DNA of 5,823 nt from Janthinobacterium sp. (lineage in GTDB: Bacteria; Pseudomonadota; Gammaproteobacteria; Burkholderiales; Burkholderiaceae_D), in the NCBI GenBank assembly GCA_003482555.1, contig DMYQ01000067.1, positions 1 through 5,823 of the forward strand. The letters run 5' to 3'. The translations under genes and the position numbers were made by a program. Positions 1 to 5,340 of the stretch are shown here, one piece after another. Under the pieces are notes generated by a model. That model did no database searches and was not told the origin of the DNA. It worked only from the letters and a program-made list of their open reading frames with translations. Numbering within the stretch: position 1 is the first letter of the stretch; every line of letters starts with the position of its first letter.

Positions 1-8
1 TCCCGGCC

Positions 9-656
9 TCAGTCCCCGGCCGCGATGCCGCGCAGCGCTTCCTCGAACACGTCCACGCTCTGGCCGCCGGAAATCAGGTGGCGCTCGTTGATGATGATGG
101 CGGGCACCGAGCTGATACCCTGCCGCCGGTAAAAGTGCTCGGTGGCGCGCACTTCCTCGGCGTAGGCGCCCGAGGCCAGCACTTGCGCGGCGGCAGCGCT
201 GTCCAGGCCGACTTCGCCGGCCACCCGCGCCAGCAACTCGTGCGAGGCGGGATTGCCGCCCAGGGTGAAATACGCTTCGAACAGCGCATGCTTCAATTCC
301 CCCTGCCGGCCTTCCAGTTCGGCCCAGTGCAAGAGGCGGTGGGCGTCGAAGGTATTGTAGATGCGGTTGTGCTGGCCCATGTCGAAGGTGAAGCCCAGCT
401 CGGCCCCGCGGGCCCGCAGCGCTTCCCGCGATTGCGCCATCTGTTCCACCGTGGAACCGTATTTTTCGGCGATGTGCTCGCCGATGTCTTGCCCTTCCGG
501 CCCCATGTTCGGGTTCAGTTCGAAAGGCTGGAAGTGAATCTCGGCCTTGACCGTGTCGCCCACGCGCAACAGCGCCTGTTCCAGCGATTTCAGGCCAATC
601 ACGCACCAGGGGCAGGAAATATCGGAAACGAAATCGATTTTAAGAACAGTACTCAT
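9..656 (-). CDS. DsbA family oxidoreductase (FrnE-like), thioredoxin fold
   Basis: A 215-residue protein of the DsbA/FrnE thioredoxin-fold family, which catalyses dithiol-disulfide exchange. Visible features: an N-terminal beta strand (KIDFVSDISCPWC) ending in the CPWC redox motif (Cys15, Cys18). A helical insertion occupies about residues 55-165. The C-terminal part carries the cis-proline loop (SSVPAIIINE, Pro185) followed by ISGGQS, as in FrnE and 2-hydroxychromene-2-carboxylate isomerase relatives. Length is normal for the family. There is no signal peptide, so a cytoplasmic location is inferred, unlike classical periplasmic DsbA. The ATG is supported by a weak AAGG eight bases upstream. 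The gene is divergent from the flavoprotein gene at 851. The isomerase branch usually has Ser in place of the first Cys, so the intact CxxC favours an oxidoreductase. The substrate cannot be told from sequence. Confidence 0.93.
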   Translation of the reverse strand: MSTVLKIDFVSDISCPWCVIGLKSLEQALLRVGDTVKAEIHFQPFELNPNMGPEGQDIGEHIAEKYGSTVEQMAQSREALRARGAELGFTFDMGQHNRIYNTFDAHRLLHWAELEGRQGELKHALFEAYFTLGGNPASHELLARVAGEVGLDSAAAAQVLASGAYAEEVRATEHFYRRQGISSVPAIIINERHLISGGQSVDVFEEALRGIAAGD

Positions 657-667
657 GGGGCAAGCCT

Positions 668-699
668 TATATGGAGCCGCAAGCGCGGCAAACCATATA
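668..699. repeat. Imperfect inverted repeat upstream of the DsbA-like gene
   Basis: The arms are TATATGG (668-674) and CCATATA (693-699), an exact 7-base match. Inside them GCCGC (676-680) pairs with GCGGC (685-689) around the loop AAGC. The two stems are separated by an asymmetric internal loop of one base on one side and three on the other. On the minus strand this would fold in the leader of the DsbA-like mRNA, starting next to the weak Shine-Dalgarno (665-668). It could be an operator for a dimeric regulator or an mRNA leader hairpin. The function is not known. Confidence 0.45.
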
Positions 700-812
700 T
701 GCGTACGCCATGAGCGAAATCAATGGAAAACTGGTGCCCATCTTTCTTCAATTCCAATTGGCGCAACGGTAAATTGCGTTTTTCACCCATTCTTCTTCCC
801 GTCGATAGTAAT

Positions 813-818
813 TATAGT
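813..818 (+). promoter_or_regulatory. Possible -10 element for the PNPOx-like gene
   Basis: TATAGT (813-818) matches 5 of 6 bases of the sigma70 -10 consensus. It lies about 33 bases before the ATG at 851, inside an AT-rich patch of an otherwise GC-rich intergenic region. The correctly spaced -35 position (790-795, TTCTTC) matches the consensus poorly, so the call rests on the -10 element alone. The overlapping ATTATA (811-816) reads TATAAT on the minus strand and could instead serve the DsbA-like gene, although no good -35 was found for that direction either. Confidence 0.25.
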
Positions 819-850
819 GTTGTCATCCATCGCCATACCGGGAGTCCGCC

Positions 851-1492
851 ATGTCACAATCTACCACCTTGCAATCCACCAACCCACCGTCCACCACCTC
901 GTTTACCAGCTCGCGCGCCTTCGCCGCCCTCGCCTTCACCCCCGCCGTGCGGGCCGCGCAAAGCCGCAACGGCAGCCGCGACGCCGCACGCGACGGCCCC
1001 CGCCAGGACCGGCTGGAAGAGTACGAGACTGACTTCATCGCCGCGCGCGACAGCTTTTACCAGGCCACGGTGGGCGAAACGGCCTGGCCCTATGTGCAGC
1101 ACCGGGGCGGCCCGGCCGGCTTCCTGAAGGTGCTGGACGAGCGCACCCTGGCCTACGCCGACTTGCGCGGCAATCTGCAATACCTGAGCGTGGGGAATTT
1201 GACGGCGAACGACAGGATCTCGCTGATCCTGATGGATTACGCCAAGCGGCGCCGCCTGAAGATCTGGGGCCGGGTGCGCATCGTCGCGGCGGCGGAGGAT
1301 GCGGCGCTGATGGCGCGCCTGGCCATGCCGGGCCAGCGCGGCCGGCTGGAACGCGCCATCGTCATCGATGTCGAAGCGTACGACTGGAATTGTCCGCAGC
1401 ACATCACGCCGCGCTACACCGAGGCCGAAGTCGAGCGCATGCTGGCGCCGCTGCTGGAAGAAAATCGCCGGCTCAGGGCCGGCGCGGGATAA
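851..1492 (+). CDS. Pyridoxamine 5'-phosphate oxidase family protein (FMN-binding split barrel)
   Basis: A 213-residue protein of the pyridoxamine 5'-phosphate oxidase-like superfamily, whose members bind FMN (some bind F420 or heme) in a split beta-barrel. The N-terminal stretch includes AFTPAVRAAQSRNGSR (about residues 28-43), typical of one subgroup. The barrel core covers about residues 60-150, with WPYVQHRGGPAGFLKVLD (79-96), the LAYADLRGNLQYLSVGN strand pair (100-116) and a RRRLKIWGRVRIV strand (133-145). The C-terminus has DWNCPQHITPRYTEAEVE (178-195), a hallmark of this subgroup rather than of true PdxH. It is therefore unlikely to be the vitamin B6 biosynthetic enzyme, and its physiological substrate is not known. 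GGAG (841-844), six bases before the ATG, supports the start. It converges on plsY with only 10 bases between the stop codons. Confidence 0.92.
   Translation: MSQSTTLQSTNPPSTTSFTSSRAFAALAFTPAVRAAQSRNGSRDAARDGPRQDRLEEYETDFIAARDSFYQATVGETAWPYVQHRGGPAGFLKVLDERTLAYADLRGNLQYLSVGNLTANDRISLILMDYAKRRRLKIWGRVRIVAAAEDAALMARLAMPGQRGRLERAIVIDVEAYDWNCPQHITPRYTEAEVERMLAPLLEENRRLRAGAG
1461..1484 (-). terminator. Likely intrinsic terminator of plsY (inside the end of the PNPOx-like gene)
   Basis: Arms CGCCGGC (1466-1472) and GCCGGCG (1478-1484) form a perfect 7-bp GC-rich stem with a 5-base loop. Read on the minus strand, the stem is followed at once by ATTTTCTTC, a U-rich tail as expected for Rho-independent termination of plsY transcripts. 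On the plus strand the bases after the stem are not T-rich. It would therefore act mainly on the minus strand, within the last codons of the converging gene. Confidence 0.6.
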
Positions 1493-1502
1493 AACAAGGG
1501 CC

Positions 1503-2171
1503 TTATTTTTTCTTGCCGGGCGCCTTGGGCGCCTTGGCCGCGTTGGCTGGCGGGGCCGCCTTCTTGCTGCCGATCCGGCTTTCGGTGCCGGCGAGCAGCT
1601 TGCCGATGTTGGCGCCGTGGCGATACGCCAGCAACGCGCTCATGGCGACCACGGCGAACAGTTTTTCATCGACGCCGAACAGCAGGCCGTAGTACAGGGG
1701 GGCGAACAGGGCCGCGCCCAGCGCCGCCAGCGAGGAATAGCGGAAGGCGTAGGCCAGCACCAGCCAGGTCACCAGGGTCGCCAGGCCCAGCCAGGGATTG
1801 AGGCCGATCAACACGCCCAATTCCGTGGCCACGCCCTTGCCGCCGACGAAGCGGGAAAACAGCGGCCACAGGTGGCCGAGAAAGACGGCGATGGCGACCA
1901 GGGCCACGGCCAGGTCGCCCACGCCGAGCGCGTCCTGGTAGCGGATCGCCAGGAACACGGCCAGCCAGCCCTTGGCGCCGTCGCCCAGCAGGGTCAGGGC
2001 GGCGGCCGCCTTGTTGCCGCTGCGCAGGACGTTGGTCGCGCCGGGATTTTTCGAACCGTAGGTGCGCGGATCGGCCAGGCCGAAGATCTTGCTGGTCACG
2101 ACGGCAAAGGACACCGAACCGATCAAATAGGCGGCCACCACCATCGCCACCGTCACTAATACTGTATGCAT
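1503..2171 (-). CDS. plsY: Glycerol-3-phosphate acyltransferase PlsY
   Basis: A 222-residue integral inner-membrane enzyme. It transfers the acyl group from acyl-phosphate (made by PlsX) to the sn-1 position of glycerol-3-phosphate, the first acylation in phospholipid synthesis. All three family motifs are visible: GSKNPGATNVLR (39-50); GHLWPLFSRFVGGKGVAT (99-116), which includes the G-rich substrate loop; and RHGANIGKLLAGTES (184-198). Hydrophobic segments lie at about 3-24, 54-76, 86-106, 114-142 and 148-184. A Lys/Ala/Pro-rich tail (about 199-222) goes beyond the conserved core and is probably cytoplasmic. The reading frame stays open 72 codons further upstream, but that stretch has no PlsY similarity and overlaps ybaK. 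The ATG at 2169-2171 is preceded by AGAGGG at a good distance, so this start is preferred. It lies 79 bases downstream of ybaK on the same strand. Confidence 0.95.
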   Translation of the reverse strand: MHTVLVTVAMVVAAYLIGSVSFAVVTSKIFGLADPRTYGSKNPGATNVLRSGNKAAAALTLLGDGAKGWLAVFLAIRYQDALGVGDLAVALVAIAVFLGHLWPLFSRFVGGKGVATELGVLIGLNPWLGLATLVTWLVLAYAFRYSSLAALGAALFAPLYYGLLFGVDEKLFAVVAMSALLAYRHGANIGKLLAGTESRIGSKKAAPPANAAKAPKAPGKKK

Positions 2172-2176
2172 GCTAT

Positions 2177-2182
2177 CCCTCT
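2177..2182 (-). promoter_or_regulatory. Ribosome binding site deciding the plsY start
   Basis: AGAGGG on the minus strand, five bases before the ATG at 2169-2171. It supports the short PlsY start over the longer open frame that runs up into ybaK. Confidence 0.7.
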
Positions 2183-2204
2183 TGTTTTTATGCCGGCGCT
2201 GTCC

Positions 2205-2240
2205 GCCGGGGCCGCTGAATATACACCATGCCGCCCCGGC
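2205..2240. repeat. Intercistronic hairpin between ybaK and plsY
   Basis: Perfect 8-base arms GCCGGGGC (2205-2212) and GCCCCGGC (2233-2240) flank a 20-base loop. On the minus strand the stem lies after the ybaK stop and ahead of the plsY ribosome binding site. It is not followed by a T run in that direction, so it is not a standard intrinsic terminator. It could be an mRNA processing or stabilising structure, or a partial attenuator that sets plsY below or above ybaK. Confidence 0.4.
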
Positions 2241-2250
2241 GCCGGAAGTT

Positions 2251-2742
2251 TTACTCGGCCAGCGCGCAATGCACGGGCCGCGCTCCCAGCAGATCGCCCA
2301 GCACGCGCGGCGCCAGGCCGACCAGGTAGCCGCGCCGTCCGCCGTTGATATAAATGGTTTCCAGCGCCAAAATGCTATCCTCCACATACAGGGGCAGGAT
2401 TTTTCGCGTGCCGAACGGTGAAGTGCCGCCGATCTGGTAGCCGGAATGGCGCTGCGCCACCTCCGGCTTGCACGGTTCGACCGACTTGCAGCCGATGGCG
2501 CGGGCCAGGTTCTTGGTCGACACCTTGCAGTCGCCGTGCATGAGGACGATCAAGGGCTTGCCGGCCTCGTCCTGCATCACCAGGGTCTTGACGACCTGAT
2601 GTTCGGGCACGCCCAGCGCGCGCGCGGAAACGCCGGTGCCGCCGTGCTCTTCGTAGGGGTAGGGATGCTCGGAAAAGGCGACGCCGTGCTTGCGCAGCAT
2701 CTGCGTGGCCGGGGTTTCCGATATATGCTCTTTTTTAGCCAT
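2251..2742 (-). CDS. ybaK: Cys-tRNA(Pro)/Cys-tRNA(Cys) deacylase YbaK/EbsC
   Basis: A 163-residue cytoplasmic protein close in length to E. coli YbaK (159 aa). The family hydrolyses Cys-tRNA(Pro), which prolyl-tRNA synthetase makes by mistake, and so prevents Cys-for-Pro errors. Visible features: the N-terminal TPATQMLRKHGVAF (9-23); the conserved lysine in the VVKTLV strand (Lys52), equivalent to the essential lysine of E. coli YbaK; KVSTKNLARAIG (73-84); the glycine-rich GGTSPFGTRK loop (105-114); and INGGRRGYLVGL (132-143). The ATG is the first in frame and no clear Shine-Dalgarno precedes it. Only 38 bases separate it from the divergent gene at 2781, so its promoter probably overlaps that gene's start. 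It is likely the first gene of a ybaK-plsY transcript. Confidence 0.95.
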   Translation of the reverse strand: MAKKEHISETPATQMLRKHGVAFSEHPYPYEEHGGTGVSARALGVPEHQVVKTLVMQDEAGKPLIVLMHGDCKVSTKNLARAIGCKSVEPCKPEVAQRHSGYQIGGTSPFGTRKILPLYVEDSILALETIYINGGRRGYLVGLAPRVLGDLLGARPVHCALAE

Positions 2743-2765
2743 GCGTGATACGCTGATCGTTCCAT

Positions 2766-2771
2766 GAGGAG
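2766..2771 (+). promoter_or_regulatory. Shine-Dalgarno of the EEP-family gene
   Basis: GAGGAG, nine bases before the ATG at 2781. This is a strong ribosome binding site and it fixes the start of the downstream gene inside the very short divergent gap. Confidence 0.75.
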
Positions 2772-2780
2772 TGTTGCATT

Positions 2781-3758
2781 ATGCCGCAAGAAATACGCTT
2801 TGCCACCTTCAACGCCTTCAATCTGGCGCCGCCGGGCGCCAAATTGTACGACAAGCTGGAACCGCTGACGGAACAGCAATACGAGGCCAAGCTGGACTGG
2901 ACGGCGCAGCAGCTCGATCGCCTGGACGCCGACGTCATCGGTTTCCAGGAAATCTTTTCCCAAGCCGTGCTGCGCGAAGTACTGGCGCGCACGCGCCGCT
3001 ACCGCCACGCCAGCCACGCCGGCTTCGACCCCGAGCCGGGCGCCGAGCGCCTCACGCCCTGCCTGGCGCTGGTGTCGCGCCTGCCGCTGGCGGAGCCGGC
3101 CGTGGCCTACGCCGACTTTCCGGCCGGCGTCGCCATGCCGGCCGGCAGCCGCGACGCCGACCGCTTCGCGCGCGCGCCCCTGCACGCCCAGGTCTTGCTG
3201 CCGGATGGACGCGGCGTCGACGTGCTGGTGGTGCACCTGAAGTCGCGCCGGCCCGATTACCGCAACGGCGACAGCGCCGCCGACCCGCTGCTGTTCGCGC
3301 TGGCCAACCTGCGCTCGCTGATACGCCGCGGCACCGAGGCGGTGGCCCTGCGCGTGCTGCTCACCGAGCTGGGCCGGCGCAGCGGCCGGCCCCGCGTCGT
3401 GCTGGGCGACTTCAACGACGTGGCCAACTCCGTCACCACCGGCATCGTGCTGGGCGAAGGCGAAGGCGACGAAGCCGGCCACGGCCCGGTGGAGCGCATG
3501 TACGACAGCAAGCAGATCCAGTTGCGCCAGGATTATCTGTGCCACGTCGGCTATACCAATATCCACGACGGCCACTACATGACGATCGACCACATCCTCG
3601 TGTCGGAGGAATTCAATCCCACTTCGCGCCACGCGATCGGCGCCGTGCTCGACGTCACCTACCTGAACGACCATTTGCTGCTCGATCAGCCGCAGGCGTC
3701 CGACCACGGCCAGGTGCTGGCGCGCATACGCCTGTACGGCGCGCGCGATCCGGCCTGA
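2781..3758 (+). CDS. Endonuclease/exonuclease/phosphatase (EEP) family protein
   Basis: A 325-residue protein with the DNase I-like EEP fold, a family of Mg2+-dependent phosphodiesterases and phosphatases acting on nucleic acids, phospholipids or phosphoinositides. Motifs in order: RFATFNAFNL (6-15), giving the metal/phosphate-binding Asn; DADVIGFQEIF (49-59), with the metal-binding Glu57; VVHLKSRRP (150-158), with His152; VLGDFNDV (207-214), with catalytic Asp210 and Asn212; TIDHILVS (268-275); and QASDHGQVLARI (305-316), with the general-base His309 paired to Asp308. The catalytic set looks complete. No signal peptide is visible, so a cytoplasmic location is inferred. GC content is very high (about 75-78% in sampled lines), typical of resident genes here. 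The true substrate cannot be assigned from sequence. It is divergent from ybaK and converges on the acetyltransferase gene. Confidence 0.93.
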   Translation: MPQEIRFATFNAFNLAPPGAKLYDKLEPLTEQQYEAKLDWTAQQLDRLDADVIGFQEIFSQAVLREVLARTRRYRHASHAGFDPEPGAERLTPCLALVSRLPLAEPAVAYADFPAGVAMPAGSRDADRFARAPLHAQVLLPDGRGVDVLVVHLKSRRPDYRNGDSAADPLLFALANLRSLIRRGTEAVALRVLLTELGRRSGRPRVVLGDFNDVANSVTTGIVLGEGEGDEAGHGPVERMYDSKQIQLRQDYLCHVGYTNIHDGHYMTIDHILVSEEFNPTSRHAIGAVLDVTYLNDHLLLDQPQASDHGQVLARIRLYGARDPA

Positions 3759-3764
3759 GGCGAC

Positions 3765-3798
3765 GCTGCCGCGGCCGGAAAGTATCCGCCGCGGCGGC
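3765..3798. terminator. Strong GC hairpin between convergent genes (possible transcript end)
   Basis: The core stem pairs GCCGCGG (3768-3774) with CCGCGGC (3789-3795). It continues inward as CGG/CCG past one bulged C (3775) to a 7-base loop (3779-3785). It extends outward by three more pairs, one of them G-U, giving about 13 pairs in total. It starts seven bases after the EEP stop codon, between convergent genes. Neither side has a clear T run, so it is not a textbook intrinsic terminator. It may mark or protect the 3' end of the EEP transcript, or of both transcripts. Confidence 0.45.
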
Positions 3799-3853
3799 AC
3801 ATTGCGCGCGGCGCTCGCCCCGTCGGTGCATATATACAAGCGGGTCTGGACGG

Positions 3854-4387
3854 CTAGGTGGCACCCGCGACATATGGCAACACCCGGCTACGGTACATCT
3901 GTTTGCGCTTCTCCGAAAGGTGCAGCGTCAGTTCGACAAGAGTTCCCATTTCCCCATACTGCGACAGGCCGGAAACATTGAAGCCAGCCCGAAGTTTTGC
4001 AATAATGACCGTATTGTTGAGCACGGAGTGTTGTGAGCGAATAAGCCTGCCCCCCTCAGCCAATACATGTGCGCGAATGGCATTCAATAGGGATGTGTAG
4101 ATTCCCCGTCGCCGATGGGACGGACGGACTCCGCTATTGGCCATGTAGAAGACCTGGCCTCGTTCCATCCAGCCACAAGACCACCCGACAAGCTCATCGC
4201 CCTGGTAAGCGCCAAGCCTGAGCATCGGCGAAAAACTTTGCGGTGAAACCCCGCTACCCGCCTCATCGAGTAGGATCGACTCCAACTCATCCGAATGTTG
4301 CTGGACGTCGGCGAAAACGAGCATTTGAAGGCGCGAGAATTCAGGCTCGGGAAAACTGTCCGTGAGACGGAGGTCGATGGATTGCAT
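3854..4387 (-). CDS. GNAT family N-acetyltransferase
   Basis: A 177-residue protein of the GCN5-related acetyltransferase superfamily, which moves the acetyl group of acetyl-CoA to an amine on a small molecule or protein. Visible features: the strand pair LRLGAYQGDELVGWSCGWME (56-75); motif A, SGVRPSHRRRGIYTSLL (85-101), whose RRRGIY segment is the pyrophosphate-binding loop with Tyr in the position often held by Gly or Ala; and a motif B-like stretch, SVLNNTVIIAKLRAGFNVSG (121-140), where the Asn and GF follow the usual pattern. The substrate is unknown. Base composition (about 50-58% GC in sampled lines) is well below its neighbours, which suggests horizontal transfer. The ATG at 4385-4387 is preceded by only a weak CAGGG, but a good promoter lies about 65 bases upstream. 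The gene ends 95 bases from the convergent EEP gene. Confidence 0.88.
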   Translation of the reverse strand: MQSIDLRLTDSFPEPEFSRLQMLVFADVQQHSDELESILLDEAGSGVSPQSFSPMLRLGAYQGDELVGWSCGWMERGQVFYMANSGVRPSHRRRGIYTSLLNAIRAHVLAEGGRLIRSQHSVLNNTVIIAKLRAGFNVSGLSQYGEMGTLVELTLHLSEKRKQMYRSRVLPYVAGAT

Positions 4388-4430
4388 GATGCGTAACCCT
4401 GGTTGCTTAATAATGAAACGAGCTGCTACA

Positions 4431-4446
4431 CAAAATTATTATTTTG
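4431..4446. repeat. AT-rich inverted repeat at the predicted transcript start of the GNAT gene
   Basis: CAAAAT (4431-4436) and ATTTTG (4441-4446) are exact inverted repeats with a 4-base spacer. On the minus strand the repeat begins about where transcription should start, given the TATAAT at 4454-4459. It could be an operator overlapping the start site or a weak 5' hairpin in the mRNA. Short AT palindromes are common by chance in AT-rich DNA. Confidence 0.35.
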
Positions 4447-4453
4447 CAGACAA

Positions 4454-4482
4454 ATTATACTCAGCCCATGTCCTTGCCACAA
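4454..4482 (-). promoter_or_regulatory. Sigma70-type promoter of the GNAT gene
   Basis: On the minus strand a perfect -10 TATAAT (4454-4459) sits exactly 17 bases from TTGTGG (4477-4482), a -35 that keeps the TTG core. The predicted start near 4447 gives an mRNA leader of about 60 bases before the ATG. This is the clearest promoter in the window. Confidence 0.6.
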
Positions 4483-4541
4483 CATCCGGTAAATATCACT
4501 CATTGACATAGTATTGCGTTCAAAATCAGGAATCGCCCGAC

Positions 4542-5339
4542 TTGTCATTTAAGATAGGGATATCCGTCGTCGAATGCCTTGCCAACCTTGCCGCCCCTAT
4601 GAGCCCCGCTGAATTCCAAGACCAGAACGACATTTCCCCACATTCGGCCACTGAACGGGCCGCCGCCGCATCGCGCAGCACCTGGGTCAGCGTCGGCGTC
4701 AACATTTGCATGATGTGGAGAGCGATATTGAAACTGGAAGCGCCGGACGCCATCGCCAGGGTACAGGGCATCGCCTTGTGGATGGCGGCGATCGCGCTGT
4801 GCGCCAAGGAGTTGCTGTTTCGCTACCTGCTGGCGATCGCCAAGCGCATCAAATCGAGCATGCTCATTGCCTATGCATGGCACGCCCGTTCAGATGCGGC
4901 CTCTTCGTTTGTCGTGGGCGTCGGCATCATCGGCAACCTGGCGGGCTTTCCCATACTTGACCCCATCGCGGCGCTGATCGTCGGGCTGATGATACTGAAG
5001 ATGGGCTGGGGCTTCGCCTGGGACGCCCTGCACGATTTGATGGACCGCGCCGTCGACGAGATCGAGCTCAACGCGATCCGGACGACGTTATTGGAAACGT
5101 TTGGCGTCAGCGGGGCGCATGATGTGCGCACGCGGAAGATGGGCGACATGATCATCGCCGGCGCCCACCTGGAAGTGGAAGCCTCGCTGACGGTGGAAGC
5201 CGGCCACGATATCGCCGTCGATGCCAGGCGCCGCGTGCTGGAGCGCCACCGGGTGCTCAAGCTGATGACGCACATCGCCCCCTGGAGACGGCCGGACCTG
5301 GACCACGAAAATTCGCCTCGGCCTGTCTCTCCGGCATAG
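4542..5339 (+). CDS. Cation diffusion facilitator (CDF) transporter, N-terminally truncated or decayed
   Basis: A 265-codon frame. From about residue 50 onward it reads as a CDF cation transporter, an inner-membrane H+/metal antiporter exporting divalent ions such as Zn2+, Fe2+, Co2+ or Mn2+. Present: a helix at about 49-62; IKSSMLIAYAWHARSDAASS (103-122), whose HxxxD (His114, Asp118) is half of the transport metal site; the next helix through LDPIAALIVGLMILKMGW (139-156); and the cytoplasmic metal-binding domain (about 165-250) with GAHDVRTRKMG, GAHLEVE and EAGHDIA. Missing: TM1 and the TM2 ADGxHSxxD-type motif that supplies the other half of the site. Residues 1-48 are polar and only loosely recall the DHPYGHxRxE loop. 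No CDF-like N-terminus is visible in the other two plus frames. The start is uncertain: a TTG with AGGA ten bases upstream, or ATG at 4599 or 4710. It is probably non-functional as a transporter. It ends one base before the ATPase gene. Confidence 0.75.
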   Translation: MSFKIGISVVECLANLAAPMSPAEFQDQNDISPHSATERAAAASRSTWVSVGVNICMMWRAILKLEAPDAIARVQGIALWMAAIALCAKELLFRYLLAIAKRIKSSMLIAYAWHARSDAASSFVVGVGIIGNLAGFPILDPIAALIVGLMILKMGWGFAWDALHDLMDRAVDEIELNAIRTTLLETFGVSGAHDVRTRKMGDMIIAGAHLEVEASLTVEAGHDIAVDARRRVLERHRVLKLMTHIAPWRRPDLDHENSPRPVSPA

Positions 5340-5340
5340 T

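Larger units (their letters stand above)
4388..4541. other. AT-rich intergenic gap between the GNAT and CDF genes
   Basis: 154 bases without a gene, at about 37-40% GC against 60-78% for most of the window. It holds the acetyltransferase promoter and the palindrome at 4431-4446. On the plus strand a TTGACA (4503-4508) matches a -35 consensus, but no acceptable -10 follows at the right spacing, so no promoter for the CDF/ATPase pair can be named. No insertion-sequence ends or target-site duplication were seen. Confidence 0.6.

Noticed and set aside
78..713. A 211-codon plus-strand frame antisense to the DsbA-like gene.
   Set aside because: The minus-strand protein carries CPWC and the cis-Pro loop. 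The antisense product has no recognisable features.
761..785. A short stem (GCGCAA with TTGCGT) followed by TTTTTC, which looks like a terminator on the plus strand.
   Set aside because: The stem has only six pairs with one G-U and a 7-base loop, and no plus-strand gene ends upstream of it.
1368..2159. A 263-codon plus-strand frame across the end of the PNPOx-like gene and all of plsY.
   Set aside because: It is the antisense shadow of plsY, Gln/Gly/Ala-rich and of low complexity, while PlsY motifs are complete on the other strand.
2172..2387. A 72-codon N-terminal extension of PlsY in the same open frame.
   Set aside because: The extension overlaps ybaK in another frame and has no PlsY similarity, and a good ribosome binding site precedes the shorter start.
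2577..3839. A 420-codon open frame on the minus strand, antisense to the EEP gene.
   Set aside because: The plus-strand EEP protein has all catalytic motifs in order. The antisense frame is rich in Val, Gln, Gly, Ala and His, as expected from the complement of GC-rich codons, and shows no recognisable domain.
2771..4036. A 421-codon plus-strand frame overlapping the EEP gene out of frame and running into the acetyltransferase gene.
   Set aside because: It is dominated by Arg, Pro, Ala and Gly, typical of a shifted frame in GC-rich DNA, and it crosses two genes with clear family motifs.
3878..4489. A near-direct repeat CAACA(C/T)CCGG at 3878-3887 and 4480-4489, considered as a flank of the island.
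   Set aside because: It is only 10 bases with one mismatch. The left copy lies inside the acetyltransferase coding end rather than outside it, so chance is the simpler explanation.
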